Notes under the pieces: generated by a model | Told to the model about the DNA's origin: nothing | The model's input: the letters and a program-made list of their open reading frames with translations, nothing else | The model's database searches: none | Source: an uncultured Acidimicrobiales bacterium | GTDB taxonomy: Bacteria > Actinomycetota > Acidimicrobiia > Acidimicrobiales > SHLQ01 | Reading direction: 5' to 3' | Assembly (NCBI GenBank): GCA_937922235.1 | Contig: CAKZVC010000046.1 | Coordinates: 1 to 45,480, forward strand | DNA: 45,480 bases | Translations under genes and position numbers: made by a program | Shown here: piece by piece, positions 18,559-26,449 of the stretch | Numbering within the stretch: the stretch's first letter is position 1 | How the letters are laid out: every line of letters starts with the position of its first letter

Positions 18559-20124
18559 GTGACACAGCTTCAAGTACCTCGGCGGGTATGTGTGTTTGCT
18601 TTGGCGGCGCTTCTATGCGCCATTGTGGCGACGCAGTCAACTGTCCCTAGCGCCGGCGCGCAGGTGCGGACGTGCCAGGGCGAGCCAGCGACGATCGTTG
18701 GCACGGTCCACAGTGATCGCCTGGTGGGGACGTCGGGCCCCGATGTCATCGTGGCGCTGGGAGGCGCTGATGTAATCATTGGGCTTGGCGGCAACGACAT
18801 CATCTGCGGCGGTTGGGGCAACGACACGATCAAGGCCGGCGGCGGCAACGACAGGGTCTATGGCGGGCCAGGTGCTGACTCGATTACCGGTGGGCCCAAC
18901 GACGATGTGTTGTTTGGTGGCAAGGGTCGAGACACGCTTATTGGCAACGCTGGCGATGACACGCTGACAGGAGGGCCTCGCGGCGACTCGCTTATGGGCG
19001 GTCGAGGGGATGACACGCTCAACGGTGGGCTCGGTCCCGATCGAATCGTCGGTGGCGATGGAGCAGACACCCTCAATGGCGGTGCCGGCCGTGATACCTG
19101 TGCGATCAACGATTCACATGTGGGCTGTGAACAGGCCACGCTCGCAACGCGTCCAGCAGCTAACTCGCAACCGGTCGAGGTTGATCGGGTGATCCACATC
19201 AGCATCGACGGCCTTCGCTCAGACCACGTCACCCCGTGGCTCACCCCGAATGTGTTCTCGCTAGTCCGAAGTGGAGTGTCGACACTCAACGCTCGCACCG
19301 ACCCCGACAGCACAAAAACGCTGCCAAATCACACCGCCCAGTTCACCGGTCGCTCGGTGAACGGCCCCCAGGGACATGGCATCGAGTTCAATGAAGACAA
19401 CGGCGGGACAGTGCACCAACTGGCTGGCGAATACGCAGCGTCGGTCTTTGATGTAGCGCACGATCATGGTTTGGCGACGGCGATGTATGCGGGCAAAGAG
19501 AAGTTCCAGATGCACGAGCGTTCGTGGAGCAGCGAATTTGGTCGCCCCGACACGATCGGTGCCGATAGCGGCCGGGACAAGATCGACGTCTTTGTCCGTT
19601 CCGACCCAGCATCAGCAGTACAGAAGCTGCTCCGCGACCTTGATCGAACCAGCCTTGGGCAAGTCAACGCCTACATTTTCTTCCACATCCGCCTACCCGA
19701 TTCGGCCGGACATGAAAGCGGTTGGGGGTCGAGCGAGTACAGCGATGCAGTTGCCGAGTCTGACCGGTTGGTCGGCCTGATCACGCGACACATTGCCCAG
19801 AACGGCGCGTGGAACGACAGCACCGGATTCATCCTCACGTCCGACCATGGCGGGCCGCTCGGTGGGATGAGCCATCACGTCAGCGAGAACCCCGACAACT
19901 TCACCATTCCATTCGTGGTATCGGCGCCCGGCGTATCGGCTGGCGCAGACCTGTACGCCCTCAACGCGTCGACGCGAACAAACCCAGGCCGCAGCCAGAT
20001 CGGTCTGACGGGCGCACAACCGATCCGTGGTCATGACGCTGGCAACCTGGCGCTCGATCTGCTGGGCCTCCCGGCCATTCCCGGCTCGGTCTTCAACGCG
20101 AATCAGGATCTCCGGCTGAACTAA
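18559..20124 (+). CDS. Secreted RTX-repeat protein with NPP-type phosphodiesterase domain
   Basis: 521 residues, GTG start. A signal peptide (cleavage near SAGA-Q, about residue 34) is followed by about 14 calcium-binding RTX-like nonapeptides (about 54-180; GGxGxDxI units such as GGNDIICGGWGNDTI). Residues about 205-521 form an alkaline-phosphatase-superfamily domain of the nucleotide pyrophosphatase/phosphodiesterase type. It shows Asp 217 in HISIDGLRSDH, nucleophile Thr 254 in KTLPNHTAQFTG followed by GHGI, Asp 381 and His 385 in PDSAGHESG, and Asp 429-His 430 in TSDHGG. The enzyme would hydrolyse phosphodiesters or pyrophosphates outside the cell, perhaps for phosphate. RTX repeats in front of such a catalytic domain are unusual. 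Substrate unknown. Confidence 0.85.
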   Translation: MTQLQVPRRVCVFALAALLCAIVATQSTVPSAGAQVRTCQGEPATIVGTVHSDRLVGTSGPDVIVALGGADVIIGLGGNDIICGGWGNDTIKAGGGNDRVYGGPGADSITGGPNDDVLFGGKGRDTLIGNAGDDTLTGGPRGDSLMGGRGDDTLNGGLGPDRIVGGDGADTLNGGAGRDTCAINDSHVGCEQATLATRPAANSQPVEVDRVIHISIDGLRSDHVTPWLTPNVFSLVRSGVSTLNARTDPDSTKTLPNHTAQFTGRSVNGPQGHGIEFNEDNGGTVHQLAGEYAASVFDVAHDHGLATAMYAGKEKFQMHERSWSSEFGRPDTIGADSGRDKIDVFVRSDPASAVQKLLRDLDRTSLGQVNAYIFFHIRLPDSAGHESGWGSSEYSDAVAESDRLVGLITRHIAQNGAWNDSTGFILTSDHGGPLGGMSHHVSENPDNFTIPFVVSAPGVSAGADLYALNASTRTNPGRSQIGLTGAQPIRGHDAGNLALDLLGLPAIPGSVFNANQDLRLN

Positions 20125-20145
20125 GGGGCGGTTCGGCCGGTGCTC

Positions 20146-20151
20146 TAGTGT
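20146..20151 (+). promoter_or_regulatory. Leaderless promoter -10 (TAGTGT) for the MoxR gene
   Basis: TAGTGT, 6 nt, then ATG 20158. No Shine-Dalgarno sequence. Confidence 0.6.
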
Positions 20152-20157
20152 CGTCGC

Positions 20158-21069
20158 ATGAGTCGCACTGAACTGTCATCGGTTGACACGGTCCTCGAGC
20201 GATTGGGCGAGCAGAACTACTTCGCCGATCGTGGGTTGGCGACGTCGATCTTTCTCGCCGCAGAGCTCGAGCGTCCGCTTCTTCTTGAAGGAGACGCGGG
20301 TGTAGGCAAGACGGAAGTTGCCAAGGTGGTCGCAGCGATTACGAGTGCTGATCTCATTCGCTTGCAGTGTTACGAGGGGATCGACGTATCTCAGGCGCTC
20401 TACGAGTGGAACTACACCCGGCAGCTCCTTCACCTTCGAACCGCCGAAGCAACAGGTACGGCTCAGGTAAGCTCCTCCGATGACTTGGAGGACGAGCTCT
20501 TCACCGACCGCTTCCTCATCCGTCGTCCACTCTTGCAGGCGATCGATCATCGTTCTGCGGTCCCTCCGGTCCTGCTGATCGACGAAGTCGACCGCGCTGA
20601 CGACGAGTTCGAAGCCTTCCTGCTCGAAGCGTTGTCCGACTACTCGGTGACGATCCCCGAACTCGGCACCTTCACCGCTGACAATCCGCCGTTGGTGATC
20701 ATCACGTCGAACCGAACTCGCGATGTACACGATGCGCTCAAGCGTCGGGCGCTCTACCACTGGGTCGAGCATCCCGACTTCGAGCGAGAAGTGGCCATCA
20801 TCGAGCGCAAGGCACCGAACGTGCCCGCTTCGCTTGCCCGGCAAGTTGCGTCAGCAACTGGCCAATTCCGAGACATGGGGATGTACAAGCCGCCAGGAAT
20901 TGCCGAGACGCTGGACTGGGCCAACGCCCTCCATCTCCTGGCTGAGACCCAGCTGACCGAAGCATCGGTCGACGCCACCCTCGGCACGCTGCTCAAGTAT
21001 CGAGAAGATCAGGAACGGGCGCGTCGCGCCGGTATCGAAAGCGTGATCGAGATCGCGCTCGGCGCCTAG
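20158..21069 (+). CDS. MoxR-family AAA+ ATPase (CoxD-like)
   Basis: 303 residues. Walker A is GDAGVGKT at 45-52; Walker B is VLLIDEVDRAD. The sensor TSNRTRDVHDALKRRALYHW and the C-terminal lid are present. MoxR ATPases act with VWA proteins as chaperones that insert metals or assemble complexes; CoxD does this for the active site of carbon monoxide dehydrogenase. The VWA gene begins 7 nt downstream and xdhC genes follow, which supports a CoxD-like role. The exact target enzyme cannot be told from the window. Confidence 0.9.
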   Translation: MSRTELSSVDTVLERLGEQNYFADRGLATSIFLAAELERPLLLEGDAGVGKTEVAKVVAAITSADLIRLQCYEGIDVSQALYEWNYTRQLLHLRTAEATGTAQVSSSDDLEDELFTDRFLIRRPLLQAIDHRSAVPPVLLIDEVDRADDEFEAFLLEALSDYSVTIPELGTFTADNPPLVIITSNRTRDVHDALKRRALYHWVEHPDFEREVAIIERKAPNVPASLARQVASATGQFRDMGMYKPPGIAETLDWANALHLLAETQLTEASVDATLGTLLKYREDQERARRAGIESVIEIALGA

Positions 21070-21076
21070 CCCATCG

Positions 21077-22276
21077 ATGACCGACAGCAGCTTCCCGCTT
21101 CCGATCGGGGGTATCGACGGCCCCGATGACGGGCCAGCGATACTTCACGCCCAGGAGGGGCGCGTCAACATCGAGTCGATGCCCGAGCTCGAACGGCTCG
21201 CAACTGGCTTTGTGCATTGCCTTCGCTCGGGTGGGCTGACCGTGCCGGTGAGCATGTCGCTGCGTTTCACCCAGGCGCTGATGGCCGTCGGCGTGGGCAA
21301 CGGGGACGATGTGTACTGGGCTGGCCGGGCGACCCTTGTCAGCCGCCCCGAGGACATTGCGATGTACGACGCGATGTTTCTGGCGTTCTTTCATCGCAAC
21401 GGGACGGGCTTCAAGGTTCGGTTCGAAGACGAGGCCGAGTCGGCTTCGATCGGCGCTGACGATGGTGATGGCGACGGCGATGGCGAATCAGGGGACGATG
21501 ATGTGCTGGCGCTTCGGTACAGCGCGGCCGAAACACTCGGCGAGAAAGACTTTGCCGAGTTCACTCGCGAAGAGTTGTACGAGGCCAGCAAGGTCATGAA
21601 CAAGATGCGATTGCAGCCCGCGGTTCGAGCGTCTCGACGTCGAGTGGCCGCGGGCGGCGGCGATCGTAACGATCTTCGCCGCACGGTTCGGGCTGCGATG
21701 CGCACGGGTGGCGAGCCAGTTCTGTTGAGCCGGACGACCACAGGTACCCGGACTCGACGCTTGGTGCTTCTGCTCGATGTCAGCGGCTCGATGGAGCCCT
21801 ACGCGCGAGTGCTCATTCGCTTCGCCCATGCTGCGGTGGTGGCCCGGGGGCGTGTTGAGGTCTTCGGCCTTGGTACTCGACTGACCCGCATGACTCGTCA
21901 GCTCGGTTCGTTCGACGTTGACGAAGCGGTTGCGGCAGCGGCCGAATCGGTTGTCGACTGGTCGGGGGGAACCCGCCTTGGTGAGGCGATCGGCTCGTTC
22001 AACGACGAGTGGGGTGTGCGCGGCATGGCCCGTGGTGCGATCGTCGTGATCCTGTCGGACGGGTGGGACCGTGGAGATCCCGACGAGATGTCGCTTCAGA
22101 TGGAGCGGCTTCAGCGCACGGCGCACCGTGTGGTTTGGGTCAACCCGTTGAAGGCCACGCCCGGGTACGAACCGATCGCTCGTGGGATGGCCGCCGCCAT
22201 GCCCCACGTCGACACGTTCCTCGAAGGCCATTGCCTCGATTCGTTGACTGCGCTCGCCGAAGCGATCCAGGCGTGA
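21077..22276 (+). CDS. VWA-domain protein (CoxE-like)
   Basis: 399 residues. The N-terminal CoxE/VWA_CoxE-type region (about 30-200) contains an acidic Asp/Gly stretch near 130-140. The von Willebrand A domain (about 228-399) has a MIDAS: DxSxS with Asp 234 in LLLDVSGSMEPY, the Thr of SGGTRLGEAI, and Asp in ILSDGWDRGDP. Partner of the MoxR ATPase immediately upstream; in CODH systems CoxD and CoxE are needed for copper and sulfur insertion at the molybdenum site. Confidence 0.9.
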   Translation: MTDSSFPLPIGGIDGPDDGPAILHAQEGRVNIESMPELERLATGFVHCLRSGGLTVPVSMSLRFTQALMAVGVGNGDDVYWAGRATLVSRPEDIAMYDAMFLAFFHRNGTGFKVRFEDEAESASIGADDGDGDGDGESGDDDVLALRYSAAETLGEKDFAEFTREELYEASKVMNKMRLQPAVRASRRRVAAGGGDRNDLRRTVRAAMRTGGEPVLLSRTTTGTRTRRLVLLLDVSGSMEPYARVLIRFAHAAVVARGRVEVFGLGTRLTRMTRQLGSFDVDEAVAAAAESVVDWSGGTRLGEAIGSFNDEWGVRGMARGAIVVILSDGWDRGDPDEMSLQMERLQRTAHRVVWVNPLKATPGYEPIARGMAAAMPHVDTFLEGHCLDSLTALAEAIQA

Positions 22277-22286
22277 AAGTTCGGGG

Positions 22287-22292
22287 TACTCT
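22287..22292 (+). promoter_or_regulatory. Leaderless promoter -10 (TACTCT) for xdhC
   Basis: TACTCT, 6 nt, then ATG 22299. It could start a separate transcript for the two xdhC genes even though coxE ends only 22 bp upstream of the ATG. Confidence 0.5.
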
Positions 22293-22298
22293 CAGACC

Positions 22299-22613
22299 AT
22301 GAAAGAGCTCCTCACCGACCTCGATCGTTGGCAACGACAGGACAAAGCCATCGCCGTGGCCCGCGTTGTCGACCTGGACGGATCGGGTCCCCGGCTGCCC
22401 GGAGCGGCAATGGCCGTGAATGAAGATGGCGAGGTCGCAGGCTCGGTGTCGGGCGGATGCGTCGAAGGTGCCGTTGTTGTGGAGGCGCTCGAAGTGATCG
22501 AGACAGGCGAACGCCGCACCGTCACGTTCGGGTACTCCGACGACGAGGCGTTCGCGGTGGGCCTGACCTGCGGTGGAACGATTCATCTCTTTATCGAACC
22601 ATTGGACTGGTAA
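22299..22613 (+). CDS. XdhC/CoxI family protein, N-terminal-domain type
   Basis: 104 residues. Matches the small XdhC_CoxI domain: AVARVVDLDGSGPRLPGAAM, SVSGGCVEGAVV with the conserved Cys, and LTCGGTIHLFIEPL. XdhC-type proteins bind molybdenum cofactor and help sulfurate or insert it in molybdenum hydroxylases. Here the domain stands alone, and the Rossmann part is a separate gene 2 nt downstream, a split form seen in actinobacteria. Confidence 0.88.
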   Translation: MKELLTDLDRWQRQDKAIAVARVVDLDGSGPRLPGAAMAVNEDGEVAGSVSGGCVEGAVVVEALEVIETGERRTVTFGYSDDEAFAVGLTCGGTIHLFIEPLDW

Positions 22614-22615
22614 CC

Positions 22616-23401
22616 GTGGCCGGATCGCTCTATCCGAAGCTTCGTGACGCCATCAAGGGAGAGCGTCCAATCGCTCTCGCGACGGTTATCGAGGGCCCGC
22701 ACCTCGGGTCGAAGATGCTTGTGACTCCCGATGAGGTCGATGGTTCGCTCGGCGATGAAGACCTCGATCGAGTTGTTTCCCGTGATGTGCTGGGCGAGCT
22801 CGCTGCGGGCCGCACGGGCATTCGTCGCTACGGGAGTCAAGGCCAGGCCCGAGCCGACGATGTTGCCGTGTTTATCGAGAGCTTTGCGCCGCCGCCGCAG
22901 ATGTTGATCTTCGGAGCCGTCGATTTCACCGCAGCACTTGCTCGGGTGTCGAAGTTTCTTGGGTATCGGGTGACCGTGTGCGATGCGCGTCCGATGTTCG
23001 CCACCAAGCAGCGCTTTCCGTTTGCCAACGAGGTCGTGGTCGACTGGCCGAATCGACTGCTCGACGAGGTCGGGTCGTCGCTCGCCGAACGCGATGCCAT
23101 CGCAGTACTCACACACGACGCAAAGTTCGACATTCCGGCGATTACGTCAGCGCTTCATACCGACGTGGGTTACATCGGCGTGATGGGATCGCGCCGCACC
23201 CACGACGACCGCACCAAACGGCTCATCGACGCTGGGGTCACCAACGACGAGCTCGCCCGCCTTCGTTCGCCGATCGGACTCGACATCGGTGGCCGCACTC
23301 CCGAAGAGACCGCCATCTCTATCGTCGCCGAGATCATCGCCCTACGAACCGGCCGAGAAGTTCCAGCCCTCACCAACACCGAAGGCTCCATCCACCGCTA
23401 A
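22616..23401 (+). CDS. XdhC family protein, Rossmann-domain type
   Basis: 261 residues from GTG 22616, 2 nt after the previous stop (the frame is open further upstream, but that overlaps the first xdhC gene). A weak second CoxI-like segment (about 5-90) is followed by the XdhC Rossmann domain (about 95-250): LIFGAVDFTAALARVSKFLG, then the signature VGYIGVMGSRRTHDDR and LRSPIGLDIGGRTPEETAISI. Functions with the small XdhC protein in molybdenum hydroxylase maturation. Its last 179 bases are duplicated at 23669-23847. Confidence 0.9.
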   Translation: MAGSLYPKLRDAIKGERPIALATVIEGPHLGSKMLVTPDEVDGSLGDEDLDRVVSRDVLGELAAGRTGIRRYGSQGQARADDVAVFIESFAPPPQMLIFGAVDFTAALARVSKFLGYRVTVCDARPMFATKQRFPFANEVVVDWPNRLLDEVGSSLAERDAIAVLTHDAKFDIPAITSALHTDVGYIGVMGSRRTHDDRTKRLIDAGVTNDELARLRSPIGLDIGGRTPEETAISIVAEIIALRTGREVPALTNTEGSIHR

Positions 23402-23409
23402 CGGCCAGC

Positions 23410-23656
23410 GGGGTCAGGCCTCAACAACTAACAAGCGTCCGGTGGGGTCAGGCCTCAACAACTAACAACTGGCCGCTTGAACCCTGATTTCTTAACGTTT
23501 GGGTGACGCGCTGAGGCCTTCCGCGATTCGGTGCGTGTTTGCCACAGTCCGGGCTGATCGCTCGGAAATACTGAGAAATCAACAATTTGGCCTCGACTTG
23601 TTAGTTGTTGAGGCCTGACCCCGAGAACAACTTGTTAGTTGTTGAGGCCTGACCCC
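23410..23656. mobile_element. Inverted-repeat element (MITE-like), four 26-bp repeats around a 127-bp core
   Basis: Two direct 26-bp repeats beginning GGGGTCAGGCCTCAACAAC lie at 23410-23435 and 23444-23469. Two inverted copies lie at 23597-23622 and 23631-23656. The core 23470-23596 has no ORF; its ends form a further imperfect inverted repeat (TGATTTCT near 23485, AGAAATCA near 23574). The element sits between two copies of the xdhC 3' end. Motifs starting GGGGTCAGG are often seen as REP-like repeats, but no transposase is in the window. Confidence 0.65.
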
Positions 23657-23668
23657 AAGAGTTCGGAC

Positions 23669-23847
23669 CATCGACGCTGGGGTCACCAACGACGAGCTCG
23701 CCCGACTTCGTTCGCCGATTGGGCTCGACATCGGTGGCCGCACTCCCGAAGAGACCGCCATCTCTATCGTCGCCGAGATCATCGCCCTACGAACCGGCCG
23801 AGAAGTTCCAGCCCTCACCAACACCGAAGGCTCCATCCACCGCTAAC
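23669..23847 (+). pseudogene. Duplicated 3' end of xdhC
   Basis: 179 bp that match 23224-23402 with only three mismatches, including the stop codon and one base beyond. It encodes the last ~59 residues of the Rossmann-type XdhC (from the segment before LRSPIGLDIGG). There is no start of its own, so it is a gene fragment. The period between copies is 445 bp and the inverted-repeat element lies between them. Confidence 0.9.
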
Positions 23848-23850
23848 CCT

Positions 23851-24294
23851 TTACCCGGGGCGTACCGAGAAGCTGGCAGTCCAGTGTTCGTTGCTCTCGT
23901 CGTTGATGAAGAGCTGCCAGGTGAATCGTTGGCCGCGGGGGAGTGGGATCGACCCAAAGTTGATGCCGAGGGGAACCCAGAGTTCGCTGCCCGGGGCAAC
24001 ACCGGCCGGACGTCCGGCTTCGAACTGACCGTTCAGGCTGACAGGCTTCTCGCGGATCATGACTGGGTGGCCGTCTTCGTCGGTGAGGTCGAGCTTCCAC
24101 TGGTGCTTCACGTTCGCTTGGTCCCAGGGCACGCCGATGCGAACCGCAACCGAGATGTGCTGCGGACGGGGGCCGATCACGCCGAGTCCGCCGCCGAGGA
24201 TGAACAACTTGCCATCGGTGACCTGCACCGCGTCGCACATCAAGATGATTGCTCTGAACGCTGGCGGGTTGAAGGTCAGATCGGGTTGCTCCAC
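23851..24294 (-). CDS. DUF6941-like protein of unknown function
   Basis: 147 residues from GTG 24294 (minus strand). The frame is open further upstream, but the leaderless promoter TAGGCT 7 nt before this GTG decides the start. The sequence begins VEQPDLTFNPPAFRAIIL, then CDAVQVTDGKLFILGGG, the start pattern of the DUF6941 family (a CDA-Q--DGKL-ILGGG beta segment). The remainder is rich in beta-strand patterns (HQWKLDLTDEDGHPV, RFTWQLFINDE). No catalytic motif is seen; the function is unknown. It is transcribed divergently from the MocA-DUF501 gene. Confidence 0.7.
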   Translation of the reverse strand: MEQPDLTFNPPAFRAIILMCDAVQVTDGKLFILGGGLGVIGPRPQHISVAVRIGVPWDQANVKHQWKLDLTDEDGHPVMIREKPVSLNGQFEAGRPAGVAPGSELWVPLGINFGSIPLPRGQRFTWQLFINDESNEHWTASFSVRPG

Positions 24295-24301
24295 GGCGAT
24301 G

Positions 24302-24320
24302 AGCCTACCGGCGGTAGCAT
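24302..24320. promoter_or_regulatory. Back-to-back leaderless promoters sharing a palindrome
   Basis: Minus-strand -10 TAGGCT (24302-24307) lies 7 nt from GTG 24294. Plus-strand -10 TAGCAT (24315-24320) lies 7 nt from ATG 24328. They overlap the perfect inverted repeat CTACC-GGC-GGTAG (24305-24317). The two start codons are only 33 bp apart. Confidence 0.6.
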
Positions 24321-24327
24321 TCGGCGG

Positions 24328-25380
24328 ATGTCGTCTCGTGTTGCTGCTGTCATCCTCGCTGCAGGTTCTGGCTCTCGCTATGTGGGGGAAACCCACAAGC
24401 TGCGGGCCGAGATCGACGAGGTGTCGGTGCTGGCACGATCGGTGAATGCGGCTCGCGCAGTGGGCTTCGACGAGGTATTTGTCGTGGTCGGCGACGACGA
24501 CTTTGCCGACATCCTGCCCGAGTCCGGGGTGACCGTTGTGCCGTCACCCCGCTGGGCTGACGGTCAGGCACATTCGCTGCAAGCTGCTGTGTCAGCTGCT
24601 CGTGAGAAGTCGTTCGATGCGATCATCGTCGCGCCTGGCGATCAGCCCCTGGTTGGTGCTGTCACCTGGGCCGCGCTTCGAGACGCGGATGCGACGCCCT
24701 TCGCTGTGGCTACCTATGCCGGAGTTCAACGACCGCCAACTCGACTTGCATCGTCGATCTGGGGTGACCTACCAACCGAAGGTGACCAGGGTGCACGTGC
24801 GGTGATGAAGCCATCACCCGAGCTCGTAACCGAGGTGCCCAGTGCCGGGAGCCCACACGATGTCGACACGGTCGAGGCGCTCGAGCAGGTTCGCCAGATC
24901 TACTACGACCGAATTGCCGTGACTGAGCTACTCGGACGCACCCCGATGGGGCAGTTCGAAGTGGTCGTCCGCAACGATGACGGCGAACCAGTGGTGTTGA
25001 AGAACTACCCGGTACTCGCCAACGGCCGGCCAATGCCCACGCTCTACTGGCTGTGCGGCGAGCGCGAAAGCATGCTGATCGGTCGTCTGGAAGCGATGAA
25101 GGGGGTTCGCCGGGCTGAGGCCGACATCGGTCTTGAAGCGATCAACGCGGCCCACGATCGGTACTGCGCTGAGCGCGACGCCATCCTCGATGCTGCGACT
25201 ACGCAGCCAGAACACCGCCCGACCGGCGGCGTCGGTGGCACTCGCAACGGGGTCAAGTGCCTGCACGCTCACTACGGCTATTGGCTCGCCGGTGGCGATG
25301 ACCCGGTGGGGAAGTGGGTGCACGATCATCTGCACGAGGTCGATACTCCGCGGTGGCCAGAGCAACCAGGCTCCGCCTGA
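24328..25380 (+). CDS. MocA-type nucleotidyltransferase fused to DUF501
   Basis: 350 residues from ATG 24328 (a longer open frame upstream crosses the opposite gene and is not used). Residues 1-185 are a MobA/MocA-like transferase: VAAVILAAGSGSRY with a following Lys, VVVGDDDF, and IIVAPGDQPLVG. MocA adds CMP to molybdopterin for molybdenum hydroxylases. Residues about 190-345 match DUF501 (Rv1025): GRTPMGQFEVVVRNDDGEP, PMPTLYWLCG, then NGVKCLHAHYGYWLAGG. DUF501 lies between ftsB and ppx in other actinobacteria, so this is the usual gene with a MocA domain joined to its front. No stop separates the two. A GTG at 24918 could start a separate DUF501 protein. Confidence 0.8.
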   Translation: MSSRVAAVILAAGSGSRYVGETHKLRAEIDEVSVLARSVNAARAVGFDEVFVVVGDDDFADILPESGVTVVPSPRWADGQAHSLQAAVSAAREKSFDAIIVAPGDQPLVGAVTWAALRDADATPFAVATYAGVQRPPTRLASSIWGDLPTEGDQGARAVMKPSPELVTEVPSAGSPHDVDTVEALEQVRQIYYDRIAVTELLGRTPMGQFEVVVRNDDGEPVVLKNYPVLANGRPMPTLYWLCGERESMLIGRLEAMKGVRRAEADIGLEAINAAHDRYCAERDAILDAATTQPEHRPTGGVGGTRNGVKCLHAHYGYWLAGGDDPVGKWVHDHLHEVDTPRWPEQPGSA

Positions 25381-25512
25381 TTTTGGCTGCTCCGGCGCAC
25401 CGCCTAGCTTCCCCGTCGGGGAGCGTTCAAGCGGCACGCAGCCTGGGCGCCAGAGGCGGTCGGAGTCTTTGCATTCCTTCCGCGGTGGCCAGAGCAACCA
25501 GGCTCCGTCTGA
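25347..25512. repeat. Palindromic module flanked by 34-bp direct repeats (module B)
   Basis: A 34-bp direct repeat beginning TCCGCGGTGGCCAGAGCAAC occurs at 25347-25380 and 25479-25512 with one mismatch (period 132). The first copy is the 3' end of the MocA-DUF501 gene including its stop. Between them, 25381-25478 holds an inverted repeat (CTTCCCC-GT-CGGGGAG), GTTCAAGCGGCACG (25425-25438) and GCCTGGGCGCCAGAGGCGG (25441-25459), shared with module A at 9188-9270. Confidence 0.75.
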
Positions 25513-25516
25513 GTCG

Positions 25517-25522
25517 TAGACT
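25517..25522 (+). promoter_or_regulatory. ppx promoter -10 (TAGACT)
   Basis: TAGACT lies 9 nt before ATG 25532. The same hexamer and spacing precede the PP2C-like gene at 34554. A leaderless or near-leaderless transcript is likely. Confidence 0.45.
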
Positions 25523-25531
25523 GACGGCCAT

Positions 25532-26449
25532 ATGACGAAGCCCATCTATGCCGGTATCGATTGCGGAACGAACTCCACTCGACTGATCATCGGTGACGGC
25601 ACCGAAACGTTTGAACGAGAGATGACGATCACCGGTCTCGGCCGGGGCGTCGACGCCACAGGTCGCCTCTCCGACGAGGGCATCGAGCGAGTGCGGGCTG
25701 CACTCGAGAACTACAAGACGATCATGGATCGCTACGAGATTGCTGGCCTGCGCATGACGGCCACCTCTGCCGCCCGGGATGCCGACAACCGAGACACCTT
25801 CTTCGACATCTCCGAGCAGACTGTTGGGGTGCGTCCCGAGCTCATTTCGGGTCACGAAGAGGCAGAGCTCTCGTTCCTCGGAGCGACTGCCGAGCTCGAC
25901 CCGGCTGACGGGCCATTTCTCGTGTTCGACATCGGTGGCGGCTCGACCGAGTTCGCTGTCGGCAGCTCTCGAATGGAGGGTGGTATCTCGACTGACATGG
26001 GCAGCGTCCGGTTCACCGAGAAGTACGTCGAGAGCGACCCGCCGATGCCTGAAGAGCTCGTTGCCTGCCTGTCGGTTGCTGAGGTTCATCTCGACGACGT
26101 GGCGCGAGAAGTGCCGATGGCTCACGGAGCTCGCCAGCTGGTTGGCCTCGCCGGCACCGTATCGACAGCAGCCGCGGTCGAGATCGGGCTGGCTGAGTAC
26201 GACCGAGACAAGATCCATCACTTTCGGCTCACACGAGATGCCATCGAGGACGTCTACCGCACGCTCGTTACCGAAGCTCGTGATGATCGCAAGCACAACC
26301 CCGGTCTTGAGCCTGGGCGCGTCGACACCATCGTCGGCGGAATGTGCATCCTCGCTCGCATCGTCCGGTACTTCGACGCCGACGATGTGCTGGTGTCGGA
26401 GTCCGACATCCTCGACGGGTTGATCCTCTCCCAGATCGAGCCCGCCTGA
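25532..26449 (+). CDS. ppx: Exopolyphosphatase / guanosine pentaphosphate phosphatase family
   Basis: 305 residues. Single-domain Ppx/GppA protein with the actin-like ATPase fold: IYAGIDCGTNSTRLII (phosphate 1), MTATSAARDADN, the catalytic-loop region SGHEEAELSFLGA, and FDIGGGSTEFAVG (phosphate 2). No HD domain is attached. It shortens polyphosphate or pppGpp; the M. tuberculosis locus equivalent is Rv1026 (ppx2). The acetyltransferase gene overlaps its stop by one base. Confidence 0.94.
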   Translation: MTKPIYAGIDCGTNSTRLIIGDGTETFEREMTITGLGRGVDATGRLSDEGIERVRAALENYKTIMDRYEIAGLRMTATSAARDADNRDTFFDISEQTVGVRPELISGHEEAELSFLGATAELDPADGPFLVFDIGGGSTEFAVGSSRMEGGISTDMGSVRFTEKYVESDPPMPEELVACLSVAEVHLDDVAREVPMAHGARQLVGLAGTVSTAAAVEIGLAEYDRDKIHHFRLTRDAIEDVYRTLVTEARDDRKHNPGLEPGRVDTIVGGMCILARIVRYFDADDVLVSESDILDGLILSQIEPA

